From CBINFS01 sp966250015 (lineage in GTDB: Bacteria > Bacteroidota > Rhodothermia > Rhodothermales > DASSAV01), in NCBI GenBank assembly GCA_966250015.1, contig CBINFS010000001.1, positions 1 through 64,000 on the forward strand: a stretch of 64,000 nt of DNA, read 5' to 3'. The notes under the pieces were generated by a model. It ran no database searches and was not told the DNA's origin. It was given only the letters and a program-made list of their open reading frames with translations. Shown here piece after piece: positions 8,588-17,537 of the stretch; position 1 is the first letter of the stretch, and the number at the start of each line of letters is the position of its first letter. The translations under genes were made by a program, and so were the position numbers.

Positions 8588-9442
8588 TTACTCGCGGGTA
8601 CGGGTCCGGTCCCGAGTCGCTTCCGGGTCCTCGATGTCGAAGGTATCGAGGTCGCCCAGCAGATCGCCCGAGCTGCGGAAGACGTCTTCCATTTCCTCAA
8701 CGGATGCCTGAGTTTCTTCGACCTCGCTGAGGAGCATGTCGAGCTGGAACGTGATCTCTTCGGGGTTCCGAAGCGTGAGTGACTGCTCGTGGATGTATTT
8801 CGTGACGTCCTCGATCGTTTCGAGCTGTGCCTCGATGATGGCGAGGTTTTCCCTGCTCTTCTTGAAGCGTTCGAGGCGCTGTTCGAGAATTTTCAGCCGT
8901 CGTTGTTTGATCGAGACCACGCGAGGCGGGTCGTTTTCCATGTCGGTACGGAGCTCCGCGATCGCATTAACGACCTCACCTTCTGTAGACGACTGAATCG
9001 AGTGTTCGAAGCGTTCTTTCTGGTAGAGGAGGTTCAGGTACGAATCGAGCAGGCCGTCGATTTTCTGGAGGTGGCTGTTGAGCATGCCCTGAGAGGCATA
9101 GCTGAGCTTGCGGTAGTTGGTCTGGATGTCTTTTTCCAGCTTGCGGAGCCGGATGTAACGGCGCTGGCTGTGTTTCGTGAGGAGCTGGAAGATCTCTTTT
9201 TGTGAAGGGGGTTTGGCGTGTTCGGCTGCCCGCTGCGAGCGTACGACCCGACGGAAGCGCTCCTGCCGCGGGAGTACACCGAGGTAGATCAGCTCGGCCG
9301 CAGCCGCAAGGATGAGCACAATGTTAAACCACGGTTCCGAGCCGCTCAGAAAGAACGCGGTGATCATCGCAGCGATCAGGAACCCGAGGTTCCACGGATT
9401 CAAGAAGGCTTCCTTCGAATAATTGATGTCTGATTCGTTCAT
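8588..9442 (-). CDS. Coiled-coil membrane protein, unknown function
   Basis: Unrecognised 284-residue protein. Residues about 17-34 and 40-58 form two hydrophobic membrane segments separated by a short loop (SGSEPW), so both ends probably face the cytoplasm. Residues about 85-265 are strongly charged and heptad-like, consistent with a long coiled coil, and the tail is acidic. It is the last gene of a minus-strand run beginning with pspA and the small PspA-like gene (gap 74 bp). I infer that it is a membrane partner for those peripheral coiled-coil proteins. Confidence 0.7.
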   Translation of the reverse strand: MNESDINYSKEAFLNPWNLGFLIAAMITAFFLSGSEPWFNIVLILAAAAELIYLGVLPRQERFRRVVRSQRAAEHAKPPSQKEIFQLLTKHSQRRYIRLRKLEKDIQTNYRKLSYASQGMLNSHLQKIDGLLDSYLNLLYQKERFEHSIQSSTEGEVVNAIAELRTDMENDPPRVVSIKQRRLKILEQRLERFKKSRENLAIIEAQLETIEDVTKYIHEQSLTLRNPEEITFQLDMLLSEVEETQASVEEMEDVFRSSGDLLGDLDTFDIEDPEATRDRTRTRE

Positions 9443-9516
9443 GAATCTTGTCTCAACGGATTCGGCAAACGCCGCTTTTCCCTCGTTCTGGGCCGGGAGC
9501 CGGAGGACGACGGTCG

Positions 9517-9957
9517 TCAGCGCATCCGGCCGATGGTTTTCTCCGGAGGTTGCCCGGCGGCAGGTAAAGGGTCTTTTTCAACCTTATCTGATGCTTTATC
9601 TTCTTTTTTATCAACTGGTTCCGTCGTCTCCCCTCCGGCGAGCAGGCCGCTCTTCATTTCTTCTATCAGCCGCCTAGCTCGAAGGGCTTCCTCTTCTTTC
9701 CGGGCTTTTTCCAACTCTTCTTCGAGCGCCATTTCCAGGCGGGCTTCACTCCTTGCCGTCTGGAACAACAGCTCGTCGGCCAGCCTGGTATTCGTATCGA
9801 GCAGGTCTTGCGACTCGGTGGCCATGTCCCCCACCACCTGGCTGATCGACCGTTTCCGCTCGGCTTCGCGCAAGGTCTGCTTCAGTTCTCTGAGCTTTCG
9901 CAGATGTTCCTTCTCCGCTTCCTTCAATCGCTCAAATTCTTCGCGCGTCATAGCCAT
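9517..9957 (-). CDS. Small coiled-coil protein related to the C-terminal part of its PspA neighbour
   Basis: A 146-residue, highly charged helical protein. Its centre, TARSEARLEMALEEE (about 86-100), closely parallels TAKSEARMEMALDSV in the PspA encoded immediately upstream. Its last residues, EKTIGRMR, parallel EKTMGKER near the end of that PspA. The N-terminal half of PspA (the ESCRT-III-like hairpin) is missing. It begins 6 bp after the pspA stop. The likely explanation is a duplicated and shortened PspA segment serving as a partner or regulator; this is inference. Confidence 0.75.
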   Translation of the reverse strand: MAMTREEFERLKEAEKEHLRKLRELKQTLREAERKRSISQVVGDMATESQDLLDTNTRLADELLFQTARSEARLEMALEEELEKARKEEEALRARRLIEEMKSGLLAGGETTEPVDKKEDKASDKVEKDPLPAAGQPPEKTIGRMR

Positions 9958-9963
9958 AGTAGG

Positions 9964-10737
9964 TCACTCTGTTTTCGTTCGCTCCTTCCCCATCGTCTTC
10001 TCGGCGCGTTCTGCTTCGTCGGGAATTTCGACGCGTGGGGCTTCCTCCTTCGCCGGAGCTGCCGGCTCGGTGATCCCCATCTCGAGCTTGAACTGCTTGA
10101 CCAGTTCGGAGGCGCGGATCGCCTGGGCGTCTTCCTCGATGCGCAGCGCCTGGGAGTCGACGGAATCGAGCGCCATCTCCATCCGGGCTTCGCTCTTTGC
10201 GGTCTGCTCGTTGATCCGGTTGATCATCTCCTCGTGCGTCTGATCGATCCCGCCCACTTCGAACTGTTCGAGCGTGTCGGCCACCTTCGCCTGCCATTTT
10301 GCCCTTTCGTGCGCCCGCAGCGCTTCCTTCGCTTCCTGGATCTTACGCTCTTTCTCACGCATGAAGGCCTTTTTCACCTGGAGGGCCTTATCGTAGGCGG
10401 CAGAGGCGTACTTGAGCTGTTCCCTCGTGCGGGCCAGGGAGTCGCGCGTGCGTTCGAGCTGGATGGCGTACTGCTGCGCAATGTCATCCCTCCCTGCCTG
10501 AATGGCTGCCTTTATTTTCGAGGTCACGTCGGCCACCTCCATCTCGGCACGCTTAACCTCTTTCTGAAGCATGATCACATTCGCCTTCACGGTGGCGATG
10601 TTCTCATTCATTTTCGGGACCTGATCGTTCATTTCCCGAATATTTTGTTCGAGGATCAGCTTGGGGTCCTCCATTGCGGAGATGACACCGCCGAATATTG
10701 ACCGGATGAATCTTGTGAAGCGAGACCAGATGGACAT
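9964..10737 (-). CDS. pspA: PspA/IM30 family envelope-stress protein
   Basis: PspA/IM30 (ESCRT-III-like) proteins polymerise on the inner face of the cytoplasmic membrane and protect it under stress. From the ATG at 10737 the product has 257 residues: amphipathic N-terminus MSIWSRFTRFIRSIFGGVIS, then EDPKLILEQNIREMNDQ (the family signature), long helices, and an extra Pro/Glu-rich C-terminal tail. An upstream TTG at 10764 is possible but less likely. A weak promoter candidate, TTGAGT-18 bp-TATACC on the minus strand, ends about 20 bases before the start. First gene of a three-gene run. Confidence 0.9.
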   Translation of the reverse strand: MSIWSRFTRFIRSIFGGVISAMEDPKLILEQNIREMNDQVPKMNENIATVKANVIMLQKEVKRAEMEVADVTSKIKAAIQAGRDDIAQQYAIQLERTRDSLARTREQLKYASAAYDKALQVKKAFMREKERKIQEAKEALRAHERAKWQAKVADTLEQFEVGGIDQTHEEMINRINEQTAKSEARMEMALDSVDSQALRIEEDAQAIRASELVKQFKLEMGITEPAAPAKEEAPRVEIPDEAERAEKTMGKERTKTE

Positions 10738-10860
10738 GATGGCTTTGGGGTTTAGGGTATACAAGTAGGCGACAACTCAACTCAAAATAATAGAATTGTC
10801 TATCAATGTAACGTATACCAATACGGAAAGATGCGTTATATCCTTTTCAAACGAATACCG

Positions 10861-12204
10861 TTAGAATGGGTTCACCCAACCGTCTGACGTGTACCGCCCG
10901 ATCAAAACGGGTTTCTGTGGCGCAGGCACTTCCGCAAGGGAATACGCCTTTCTGACTGCCGAAGAAAACTGTTCATGTAAATCGGTGCGGTCGGTATACA
11001 GCGTTGCCAATAGTTCGCCGGGTTCTACGTAATCACCTACCGATTTGTTAAGGACGATTCCGGCCGCCGGGTTTACGGGGTCCTCTTTGCGCAGGCGGCC
11101 CGCACCGAGCATTACGGCGGTCCGGCCGAGGAAGTGGGCGTCGAGGTCTGCTACGTAACCCCGGAAGCCGTCAGGCGCGGTTATTTCGATGGTTTTCGTT
11201 CGATTGTGGAGCAACGAGGGCTGCCTGACCACGCGGGCGTCACCGTGTTGCGCCTCGACTATCTCGACGAATTTCTCGAAGGCTTCTCCGCTGTCGATGG
11301 CCTGCTGCGCTCTTTGCCAGCCCTCATCCGGTGTGGCAGCGGCCCCGCCAAGGCACAGCATTTCACCTGCCAGCGTCGTCGTGACGTCCATCAGGTCTGG
11401 TACGTTTTCGCCCTGCAGGCAGCGGATGCTCTCTTCGACTTCAGGCCAGTTGCCGATGGCGCGCCCGAGGGGCACGTCCATGCGGGTTACCCACGCCACC
11501 GTCTTTTTGCCGAACCGTTCGCCGATGTCCACCAGCGTCTCGGCCAGCTTGCGGGCATCTGGTTCTGTTTTCATGAAGGCGCCGCGGCCGCACTTGACGT
11601 CCAGCACGAGGGCATCGATGCCTTCAGCAAGCTTTTTGCTCATGATGGAGGCCGCGATGAACGGGATGAACTCGATGGTGCCGGTCACGTCGCGGAGGGC
11701 GTAGAGCTTTCGGTCGGCGGGCGCGATCTCGGCGGTCTGCCCGATCAAGGCGGCGCCATGTTCCCTGAGGAGACGCTGGTACTCGTCGATGGATACATCC
11801 ACACGAAAGCCGGGAATGGACTCGAGCTTATCGAGCGTCCCGCCGGTATGCCCGAGGCCTCGCCCGGAAATCATCGGGACGGGCACCCCGCACGCCGCCA
11901 CGATCGGCGCCAGGATAAGTGAAACCTTATCACCCACGCCACCCGTGGAGTGTTTGTCCACCTTGATCCCCGGAATGTCTGAAAGGTCGAGCACTTCGCC
12001 GGAGTAGAGCATGGCATCGGTCAGCGCCGACGTTTCTTCCGGATCCAAACCGCGAAGAAATGCAGCCATCAGGAAGGCGCTCATCTGGTAGTCTGGAATC
12101 TCGCCGTTCGTATAGGCCTTGATCAGCCCGGCGATCTCCTCAGCCGTCAGCATGCCGCCGTCGCGTTTGCGTATGATCAGCTCGACCGGATTCAGGTGCG
12201 TCAT
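10861..12204 (-). CDS. deoA: Thymidine/pyrimidine-nucleoside phosphorylase
   Basis: Phosphorolysis of (deoxy)thymidine or uridine to base plus sugar-1-phosphate, in nucleoside salvage. The 447-residue protein has the family signature SGRGLGHTGGTLDKLES (about 115-131), the phosphate-binding KHSTGGVGDKVSL (about 83-95) and the standard three-domain length. DeoA and Pdp are hard to separate by eye, so substrate range (thymidine only, or also uridine) is open. It follows rpmE2 in the same direction, but a terminator lies between them, so it probably has its own promoter. Confidence 0.93.
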   Translation of the reverse strand: MTHLNPVELIIRKRDGGMLTAEEIAGLIKAYTNGEIPDYQMSAFLMAAFLRGLDPEETSALTDAMLYSGEVLDLSDIPGIKVDKHSTGGVGDKVSLILAPIVAACGVPVPMISGRGLGHTGGTLDKLESIPGFRVDVSIDEYQRLLREHGAALIGQTAEIAPADRKLYALRDVTGTIEFIPFIAASIMSKKLAEGIDALVLDVKCGRGAFMKTEPDARKLAETLVDIGERFGKKTVAWVTRMDVPLGRAIGNWPEVEESIRCLQGENVPDLMDVTTTLAGEMLCLGGAAATPDEGWQRAQQAIDSGEAFEKFVEIVEAQHGDARVVRQPSLLHNRTKTIEITAPDGFRGYVADLDAHFLGRTAVMLGAGRLRKEDPVNPAAGIVLNKSVGDYVEPGELLATLYTDRTDLHEQFSSAVRKAYSLAEVPAPQKPVLIGRYTSDGWVNPF

Positions 12205-12239
12205 GTATTGTTGGGTGATGGTGGTGAGGTAGTGAGAAC

Positions 12240-12284
12240 GGGTAAAAACGGAAAAGGCGATCCGCAGTATAGCGAATCGCCTCG
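12240..12284 (-). terminator. Rho-independent terminator after the L31 gene
   Basis: Read on the minus strand, a 10-bp stem (GGCGATTCGC / GCGGATCGCC with one G-T pair, plus-strand positions 12256-12281) with a six-base loop is followed by TTTTCCGTTTTT. It sits between the L31 gene and the phosphorylase gene and ends the L31 transcript. Confidence 0.85.
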
Positions 12285-12308
12285 TTTTCTGAAAAAATTT
12301 TGCTCGGG

Positions 12309-12518
12309 CTACTTCTGCTTGCCGTAGCGCCGCATGAATTTCTCAACTCGCCCGGCCGTATCGACGTACTGACGACGACCCGTGTAGAAGGGGTGGTTCG
12401 TCGAGTCGACTTCCGACGTATAAACGTCTTCCTTGAGGGTGGAACGGGTCTCGAACGTGGTGCCGTCGGCCAGGCGTACCGTGATGGGTTTGTAATTCGG
12501 ATGGATTTTCTCTTTCAT
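12309..12518 (-). CDS. rpmE2: 50S ribosomal protein L31, zinc-free form
   Basis: Ribosomal protein of the large subunit near the 5S/central protuberance and intersubunit bridge. The 69 residues begin MKEKIHPNYKPITV and contain the L31 hallmark NHPFYTGRRQYVDTAGRVEKFMRRYG. The four cysteines that bind zinc in C+ L31 are all missing; the position before HPFYTG is Asn instead of Cys. It is thus a C- form. A promoter is visible upstream and a strong terminator downstream, so it is a single-gene unit. Confidence 0.95.
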   Translation of the reverse strand: MKEKIHPNYKPITVRLADGTTFETRSTLKEDVYTSEVDSTNHPFYTGRRQYVDTAGRVEKFMRRYGKQK

Positions 12519-12574
12519 GGCGAATATGTCGAAACCGGCGGTTTGCTATCTCCCTTTTCGATTCAAAGCTGAAG

Positions 12575-12603
12575 AAGATAGTTTACCTATAAAGTAATTG
12601 CAA
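12575..12603 (-). promoter_or_regulatory. Promoter of the L31 gene
   Basis: On the minus strand TTGCAA (plus positions 12598-12603) is followed after exactly 17 bp by TATCTT (12575-12580). It is well placed about 55 bases before the L31 start codon. Confidence 0.55.
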
Positions 12604-12622
12604 GTTTCCCATTTATGATGTT

Positions 12623-13009
12623 TTATCCTACGGTCTGAGCGTGTATCAGTCGGGCGATGCTGTTGACGAACGCTTCCGATTCCTGAAGCACCCATTCTGC
12701 TTCCTCGCGGGAAACGAGGAATTCGCCGCCGTAGTCGCCAATTTCCTGGAGGGCGGCGCCGCGCTCGATGGCTTCGCGTGCGCGCTCCGGAAGACGCCCC
12801 GAGTCGACGTAGAGGGCGCAAAAGCTCGAACGGATGCCGTGATTTGAGCCCGTGCTGTATCCACTCTGGCGGAGAATGGCCTGGGCGGCATAAAACATCG
12901 CGAAGTAGGACCTCGACGCGCACGAGTCAAAATCTTCCAGCTCGAGCAGTACGGCAGCACTTTGCAGGTATTTCTGCGCCTTCTTGAGGAGATTACCTAC
13001 CTGTTCCAC
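12623..13009 (-). CDS. Solitary HEPN-domain protein
   Basis: A 128-residue all-helical protein. SCASRSYFAMFYAAQAIL (about 30-47) is a clear HEPN signature (compare RSYYAMFHAA in the family). HEPN proteins are often RNases or toxins paired with a minimal nucleotidyltransferase (MNT). No MNT or other antitoxin gene is seen on either side, and the classical RNase motif R-x4-6-H is not evident; NHGIRS occupies that place. It lies between the L31 promoter and uvrB. It may be a nucleotide-binding remnant or part of a split system; function unknown. Confidence 0.8.
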   Translation of the reverse strand: MEQVGNLLKKAQKYLQSAAVLLELEDFDSCASRSYFAMFYAAQAILRQSGYSTGSNHGIRSSFCALYVDSGRLPERAREAIERGAALQEIGDYGGEFLVSREEAEWVLQESEAFVNSIARLIHAQTVG

Positions 13010-13153
13010 GGCGTACTATTCTCGTATTCTTCGAAAGAAAATTGCGCTCTGGCTGGGAGTTATCCATTTACCCCGGAAAAAGCCCATTTGTCGTACGCAC
13101 ACACCGTAATTCACAAGCAAATAACCATCATGCAAAACTGAGCGTCGACCGGC

Positions 13154-15214
13154 TCAATTCTTTAGCTCACTTTCAATCTGAGCGATGCTGTCGCGGAGCT
13201 CGGCAGCGCGCTCGAACTCCAGGTTTTCAGCCGCCTCGAGCATCTCACGACGCAGCTGGGCGATGAGGTCGCGTTTCTGGTCGTCCGTGAGGTACTTGAC
13301 GACCGGGTCGGCCACCAGCGGCAGCTGCTCGGGGCCGCTGTAGTGGTGGCGCAGGCGCGCCCCTTCACCCTGCTCCTGCGTCTCCTCGGCGATGACCGTG
13401 CCTCGCAGAATCTGATCGCGTGACTTGAAGATAGTTCGGGGGATGATGCCGTGTTCTTTATTGTAGGCGAGCTGGATTTCGCGACGGCGGTTCGTCTCGT
13501 CCATCATGCGCTGCATGGAGCCCGTGACGGTGTCGGCATACATGATGATGCGGCCGTTGGCGTTTCGCGCCGCGCGTCCAGCCGTCTGGATGAGCGACCG
13601 GTCGCTCCGCAGGAAGCCCTCCTTGTCGGCGTCGAGAATCGCGACCAGGGACACCTCCGGCAGGTCGAGGCCTTCGCGGAGCAGGTTGACGCCTACGAGC
13701 ACCGAAAAATTCCCCAGGCGGAGGTCGCGGAGGATTTCGACGCGTTCGAGCGCGTCGATGTCCGAATGCAAGTACCGGACCTGCACGCCGTATGAGTCCA
13801 GGTACTCGGAGAGGTCCTCCGCCATACGCTTCGTGAGTGTCGTCACGAGTACGCGCTCGCCCCGCTCGACGCAGACCCGCACTTCTTCGAGCAGATCGTC
13901 GATCTGGTTTTCGGTAGGACGGACTTCGACGGCAGGGTCGGGGATGCCGGTCGGGCGGATAATCTGCTCGACGAATACACCGCCGCTTTTTTCCAGCTCG
14001 TCGTCGCCGGGTGTCGCGGTAACGTAGATCACCTGATTCTGGGCGGCTTCAAACTCTTCGAACGTCATCGGGCGGTTGTCGAGCGCCGAAGGGAGACGGA
14101 AGCCGTGTTCGACGAGGGTCAGCTTTCTTGCCCGGTCGCCGTTGTACATCGCCCGCACCTGCGGCAGGGTCACGTGGCTTTCGTCGACGATGAGCAGGAA
14201 GTCTTCCGGGAAATAGTCGAAGAGGCAGTAAGGACGCTCACCGGGTTGGCGGCCTGAAAGGTGGCGCGAATAATTCTCGATGCCGGAGCAGTAGCCGACC
14301 TCCTTCATCATCTCGATGTCAAACAGCGTACGCTGTTCGAGGCGCTGTGCTTCGACGAGCTTGCCTTCGTTGCGGAGAACGGCAAGCCGCCACCGCAGCT
14401 CTTCCTCGATGCTCGCGATGGCCCGCTCGAGCTGGTCCTCCGGCGTGACGAAAATTTTGGCTGGGTAGATCGTCAGGTGATGAAGATCCTTGAGGGACTG
14501 TCCGCTTACCGGATCGAACGTACCGATCCTCTCGATCTCGTCTCCCCAGAACGAGATCCGGTAGGCCGTGTCCTCCATGTAGGCGGGGAAGACTTCGACG
14601 ACGTCGCCGCGCACACGGAACGTTCCCGGCTCAAACTCGACGTCGTTCCGGTTGTAAAAAATGCTGATGAGCTGATGCAGCAGGGTGTTGCGCTCGATCT
14701 CGTCGCCCACCTGTACCTGTACGATCTGAGACTTGTATTCGTCGGGCGAACCGAGGCCGTAAATACATGAGACGCTTGCGACGACGATCACGTCACTTCG
14801 GCCGGAGACGAGCGAACTCGTCGCCCGGAGGCGCAGCCGGTCGATCCGGTCGTTGATCGACATGTCCTTCTCGATGTACGTATCCGAGTGGACGATGTAG
14901 GCTTCCGGCTGGTAGTAGTCGTAGTAGGAAATGAAGAACTCGACTGCGTTATTCGGGAAAAACTGCTTGAACTCGGCGTAGAGCTGGGCGGCGAGCGTTT
15001 TGTTGTGGCTCATCACCAGCGTCGGCCGGTTGACGTTCTGAATGACGTGGCTGATGGTGAACGTTTTGCCCGTACCCGTCGCACCGAGCAGCGTCTGGTG
15101 TTTGTCGCCGCGGAGCAGCCCTTCGGTCAGCTCGGCGATGGCGCGCGGCTGATCGCCCGTCGGTTCGAATTCTGAAATGAGGTCGAATCGATACTCCGCC
15201 TCAACCTGTCTCAT
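13154..15214 (-). CDS. uvrB: Excinuclease ABC subunit B (UvrB)
   Basis: Helicase-like damage-verification subunit of nucleotide excision repair; works with UvrA and UvrC. From the ATG at 15214 (an upstream TTG at 15229 is less likely) it has 686 residues. Walker A GATGTGKT is at 44-51, ASVSCIYGLGSP marks the region after the beta-hairpin, and LIVDESHVT is the DExH box. The C-terminal UVR motif (about 645-682, FERAAELRDSIAQIESEL) contacts UvrC. Length and architecture are normal. No operator like the one upstream of imuB was found in its leader. Confidence 0.97.
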   Translation of the reverse strand: MRQVEAEYRFDLISEFEPTGDQPRAIAELTEGLLRGDKHQTLLGATGTGKTFTISHVIQNVNRPTLVMSHNKTLAAQLYAEFKQFFPNNAVEFFISYYDYYQPEAYIVHSDTYIEKDMSINDRIDRLRLRATSSLVSGRSDVIVVASVSCIYGLGSPDEYKSQIVQVQVGDEIERNTLLHQLISIFYNRNDVEFEPGTFRVRGDVVEVFPAYMEDTAYRISFWGDEIERIGTFDPVSGQSLKDLHHLTIYPAKIFVTPEDQLERAIASIEEELRWRLAVLRNEGKLVEAQRLEQRTLFDIEMMKEVGYCSGIENYSRHLSGRQPGERPYCLFDYFPEDFLLIVDESHVTLPQVRAMYNGDRARKLTLVEHGFRLPSALDNRPMTFEEFEAAQNQVIYVTATPGDDELEKSGGVFVEQIIRPTGIPDPAVEVRPTENQIDDLLEEVRVCVERGERVLVTTLTKRMAEDLSEYLDSYGVQVRYLHSDIDALERVEILRDLRLGNFSVLVGVNLLREGLDLPEVSLVAILDADKEGFLRSDRSLIQTAGRAARNANGRIIMYADTVTGSMQRMMDETNRRREIQLAYNKEHGIIPRTIFKSRDQILRGTVIAEETQEQGEGARLRHHYSGPEQLPLVADPVVKYLTDDQKRDLIAQLRREMLEAAENLEFERAAELRDSIAQIESELKN

Positions 15215-15447
15215 TTTAATCCTGGTCAAAACCGGTATGAATCAAAATACGTTGAACCGGGAGGATAGAAACAGGTTGCGTCAGCGTTATGTCACCCGGT
15301 GAAGGGAGATGGTATGGTTGTGGCATTGGGAAAAAGGTGACGCCATTTTCATTTATAACGATGGAATCGCGGCGCTGGTGTACCTTTTTGGCCACACCGG
15401 TGTGTCTTTTCCCGGTGGAGCATCGCTGAAAAAACTCGACAACGACT
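15215..15447. other. Divergent region between uvrB and the FG-GAP-like gene
   Basis: 233 bp without a recognised gene. It holds a perfect ACACCGGTGT palindrome (near 15393-15402), which could be a regulatory site. Promoters for both neighbours must lie here, but no box pair was convincing. Confidence 0.4.
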
Positions 15448-16632
15448 GTGCGACTATTGCTGCGGCTTGCCTTCGTACTGCTTCTTTGCGGATCGGGAGC
15501 GGCAGGGGCGAGCGCCCAGATTTATAAGCTCCCCCATCCGGATACCACCCTGGGTAATTTTTTCGGAGCGGCCGTCTCCATCGAGGGCAACCGGGCGCTC
15601 GTGGGAGCGAGCGCCGAAGACGTATGCGGGGAAAGCTCGGGTGCAGCCTACATTTTTGAACGCGAAGCCGAAGGGGAGACGTGGAAGGAGGTTGCCAAAC
15701 TGACCGCATCCGACTGTGCGGCCGGTGATTTTTTTGGCCGCTCCCTTTCGCTCAGCGGCGATCGTGCCCTGATCGCCGCGGCAGAGACCTTTTTTAATAC
15801 CTACGCCTCGAACGCCGCCTACATCTTCGAGCGTGACAGCACAGGCACCTGGCGAGAAGTGGCTCGGCTGACCGGCGAATACGGTGCGGACGAAGGGTCG
15901 TTTGCGTCGTCGGTGTCGCTCGACGGCGACCGCGCGCTCATCACCACCTCGGGGGATCCGGCAGGCAAGCCCGGTGCGGCCTACATCTACGAAAGGAACG
16001 AGCAGGGCGTGTGGGCAAAGGTCGCCCGACTCGCGGGGAGCGGCGATCCGCGTGAGGGGGTCTTCGGGGGGTTCGGATGGCTCGATGGGGATCGTGCGGT
16101 AGTGACGGCCTCAACTTACTACCGGTACAAGCCCGGCTCGGTTTATCTCTTCGAGCGAAACGCGGCGACGGGGACCTGGGAGGAGGTGCAGCGGATCACC
16201 GGCGTCGACGACTTCTTCATTTCAGTGGATCTCGACGGTGACCGCCTGATCGTGGGCGAGAGCAGGGGTGGCTGGCGTGGCTCGGGTATCGTGAGCCTGT
16301 ACGTCCGCTCGGCGTCGGGAAAGTGGGTTCTCGCCCAGACGATCGAGCCGTCCTACCCCTACGAGTACGGCGCTTTCGGAACGGAGGTCGCGCTCAAGGG
16401 CGATTACGCCCTGATCGTGGGTTACGACGAACAGCTCGGCTTCTCGTTCAACGTCGACCGCGTGGTCTACCTCTTCAAACACGGCGCCGACGGGAAGTGG
16501 CGGCAAGTCCGCGTGATCGACGTGGGGGAGGTGGCGTTCGGAACGGCCGTAGACGTGGGTGAGAACTGGGCGCTGATTGGCCAGGCCTCGGAACGCGAAG
16601 CCGGTTCCGTCTACGTCATCAATCTGCCCTGA
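15448..16632 (+). CDS. Exported FG-GAP/beta-propeller repeat protein
   Basis: 394 residues starting at GTG. The first about 23 residues (two Arg, then LAFVLLLCGSGAAGASAQ) form a signal peptide with cleavage expected after ASA. The rest is about six repeats of some 55-60 residues, each with a D/E-G-x-x-F-G-x-S-V-x-L-x-G-D-R-A-L-I pattern followed by a strand such as AAYIFERDSTGTW. This is the layout of FG-GAP/integrin-alpha-like beta-propellers. Probably secreted or cell-surface, possibly carbohydrate- or Ca-binding; the exact role is unknown. It ends 4 bp before the convergent xthA stop. Confidence 0.85.
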   Translation: MRLLLRLAFVLLLCGSGAAGASAQIYKLPHPDTTLGNFFGAAVSIEGNRALVGASAEDVCGESSGAAYIFEREAEGETWKEVAKLTASDCAAGDFFGRSLSLSGDRALIAAAETFFNTYASNAAYIFERDSTGTWREVARLTGEYGADEGSFASSVSLDGDRALITTSGDPAGKPGAAYIYERNEQGVWAKVARLAGSGDPREGVFGGFGWLDGDRAVVTASTYYRYKPGSVYLFERNAATGTWEEVQRITGVDDFFISVDLDGDRLIVGESRGGWRGSGIVSLYVRSASGKWVLAQTIEPSYPYEYGAFGTEVALKGDYALIVGYDEQLGFSFNVDRVVYLFKHGADGKWRQVRVIDVGEVAFGTAVDVGENWALIGQASEREAGSVYVINLP

Positions 16633-16636
16633 GGGA

Positions 16637-17404
16637 TTACTCGAACACGGCGATCACCGGGGCGTGGTCGGAGGGCTTGGCGCCTTTCCGTTCCTCCCGG
16701 TCCACGTAGGCGTCGACACATCGCGCGGCGAGGGGCGCTGTGGCCCATATCTGGTCGATGCGGAGACCGTCATTTTTGGGGAACGCAAGCGCGCGGTAGT
16801 CCCACCACGAGTAGATCCTGTCTTCGGGGTGTATGAGACGCATCGTGTCCTGGAGGCCCCAGGAGACCAGCCGGGCCAGCGCCTGGCGAGACTGTTCGTC
16901 GAAGAGCACGGTGTTTCGCCAGACGTCGGGTCTTGCCACGTCGATCTCTTCCGGCGCCACGTTAAAATCGCCGCAGACGAGAAGAGGCGTGGCGGGATCG
17001 AAGTTGTGCTCCAGGTAAAGCCCGAGGCGCTCGATCCAGTCGAGCTTGTACGCGTGCTTTTCCGAGCCGACGGTATCCCCGTTCGGGACGTATACGCTGA
17101 GCACGTGCAGGTCCTCGAACTCGACGTCGATGAGCCGCGCGCTCTCCCCATCCCATCCACCGGAGAACCCGTACCGGACGTCGACCATCTCGCGGGTCGA
17201 TAGAATGGCGACGCCGTTGTAGGTCTTCTGCCCGTATACGGCCGACGTGTAGCCGGCTTCTCTCAGCAGGTCGTAGGGGAAAATGTCGTCCGTAACCTTG
17301 ATCTCCTGCAGGCAAACGACGTCCGGCCGTTCCTTGGAGAGCCAGGCGAGCAGGCGTTCCGACCGGGCGCGTATCGAGTTGACGTTCCAGGTAGCGACTT
17401 TCAT
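16637..17404 (-). CDS. xthA: Exodeoxyribonuclease III / AP endonuclease
   Basis: Repairs abasic sites and 3'-blocked ends in base-excision repair. The 255 residues have the endonuclease/exonuclease/phosphatase fold with all motifs: ATWNVNSIRAR at the N-terminus, CLQEIKV with the metal-binding Glu (near 34), CGDFNVAP with the Asp-Asn pair (near 145) and the C-terminal SDHAPVIA with the catalytic His (near 247). Divergent from imuB across a 733-bp gap, so a shared damage-responsive control region is conceivable but not shown. Confidence 0.95.
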   Translation of the reverse strand: MKVATWNVNSIRARSERLLAWLSKERPDVVCLQEIKVTDDIFPYDLLREAGYTSAVYGQKTYNGVAILSTREMVDVRYGFSGGWDGESARLIDVEFEDLHVLSVYVPNGDTVGSEKHAYKLDWIERLGLYLEHNFDPATPLLVCGDFNVAPEEIDVARPDVWRNTVLFDEQSRQALARLVSWGLQDTMRLIHPEDRIYSWWDYRALAFPKNDGLRIDQIWATAPLAARCVDAYVDREERKGAKPSDHAPVIAVFE

Positions 17405-17537
17405 GTGACGCGATGAGGCAGTGGTTGTAAAGAGCGTTGCACCCTACAAGATATCCTTCGGTAGAGGGGCAGTCTATAGGTATATGCCTGTGATTGCAAG
17501 GGCTGTTTCGAGCAAACCGCCGGATGTTATCGACTAG

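Noticed and set aside
13154..15447. Copy of the imuB-type operator upstream of uvrB
   Set aside because: A loose GTTCA-like text exists near 15255, but it does not keep the spacing or the flanking bases of the two other copies.
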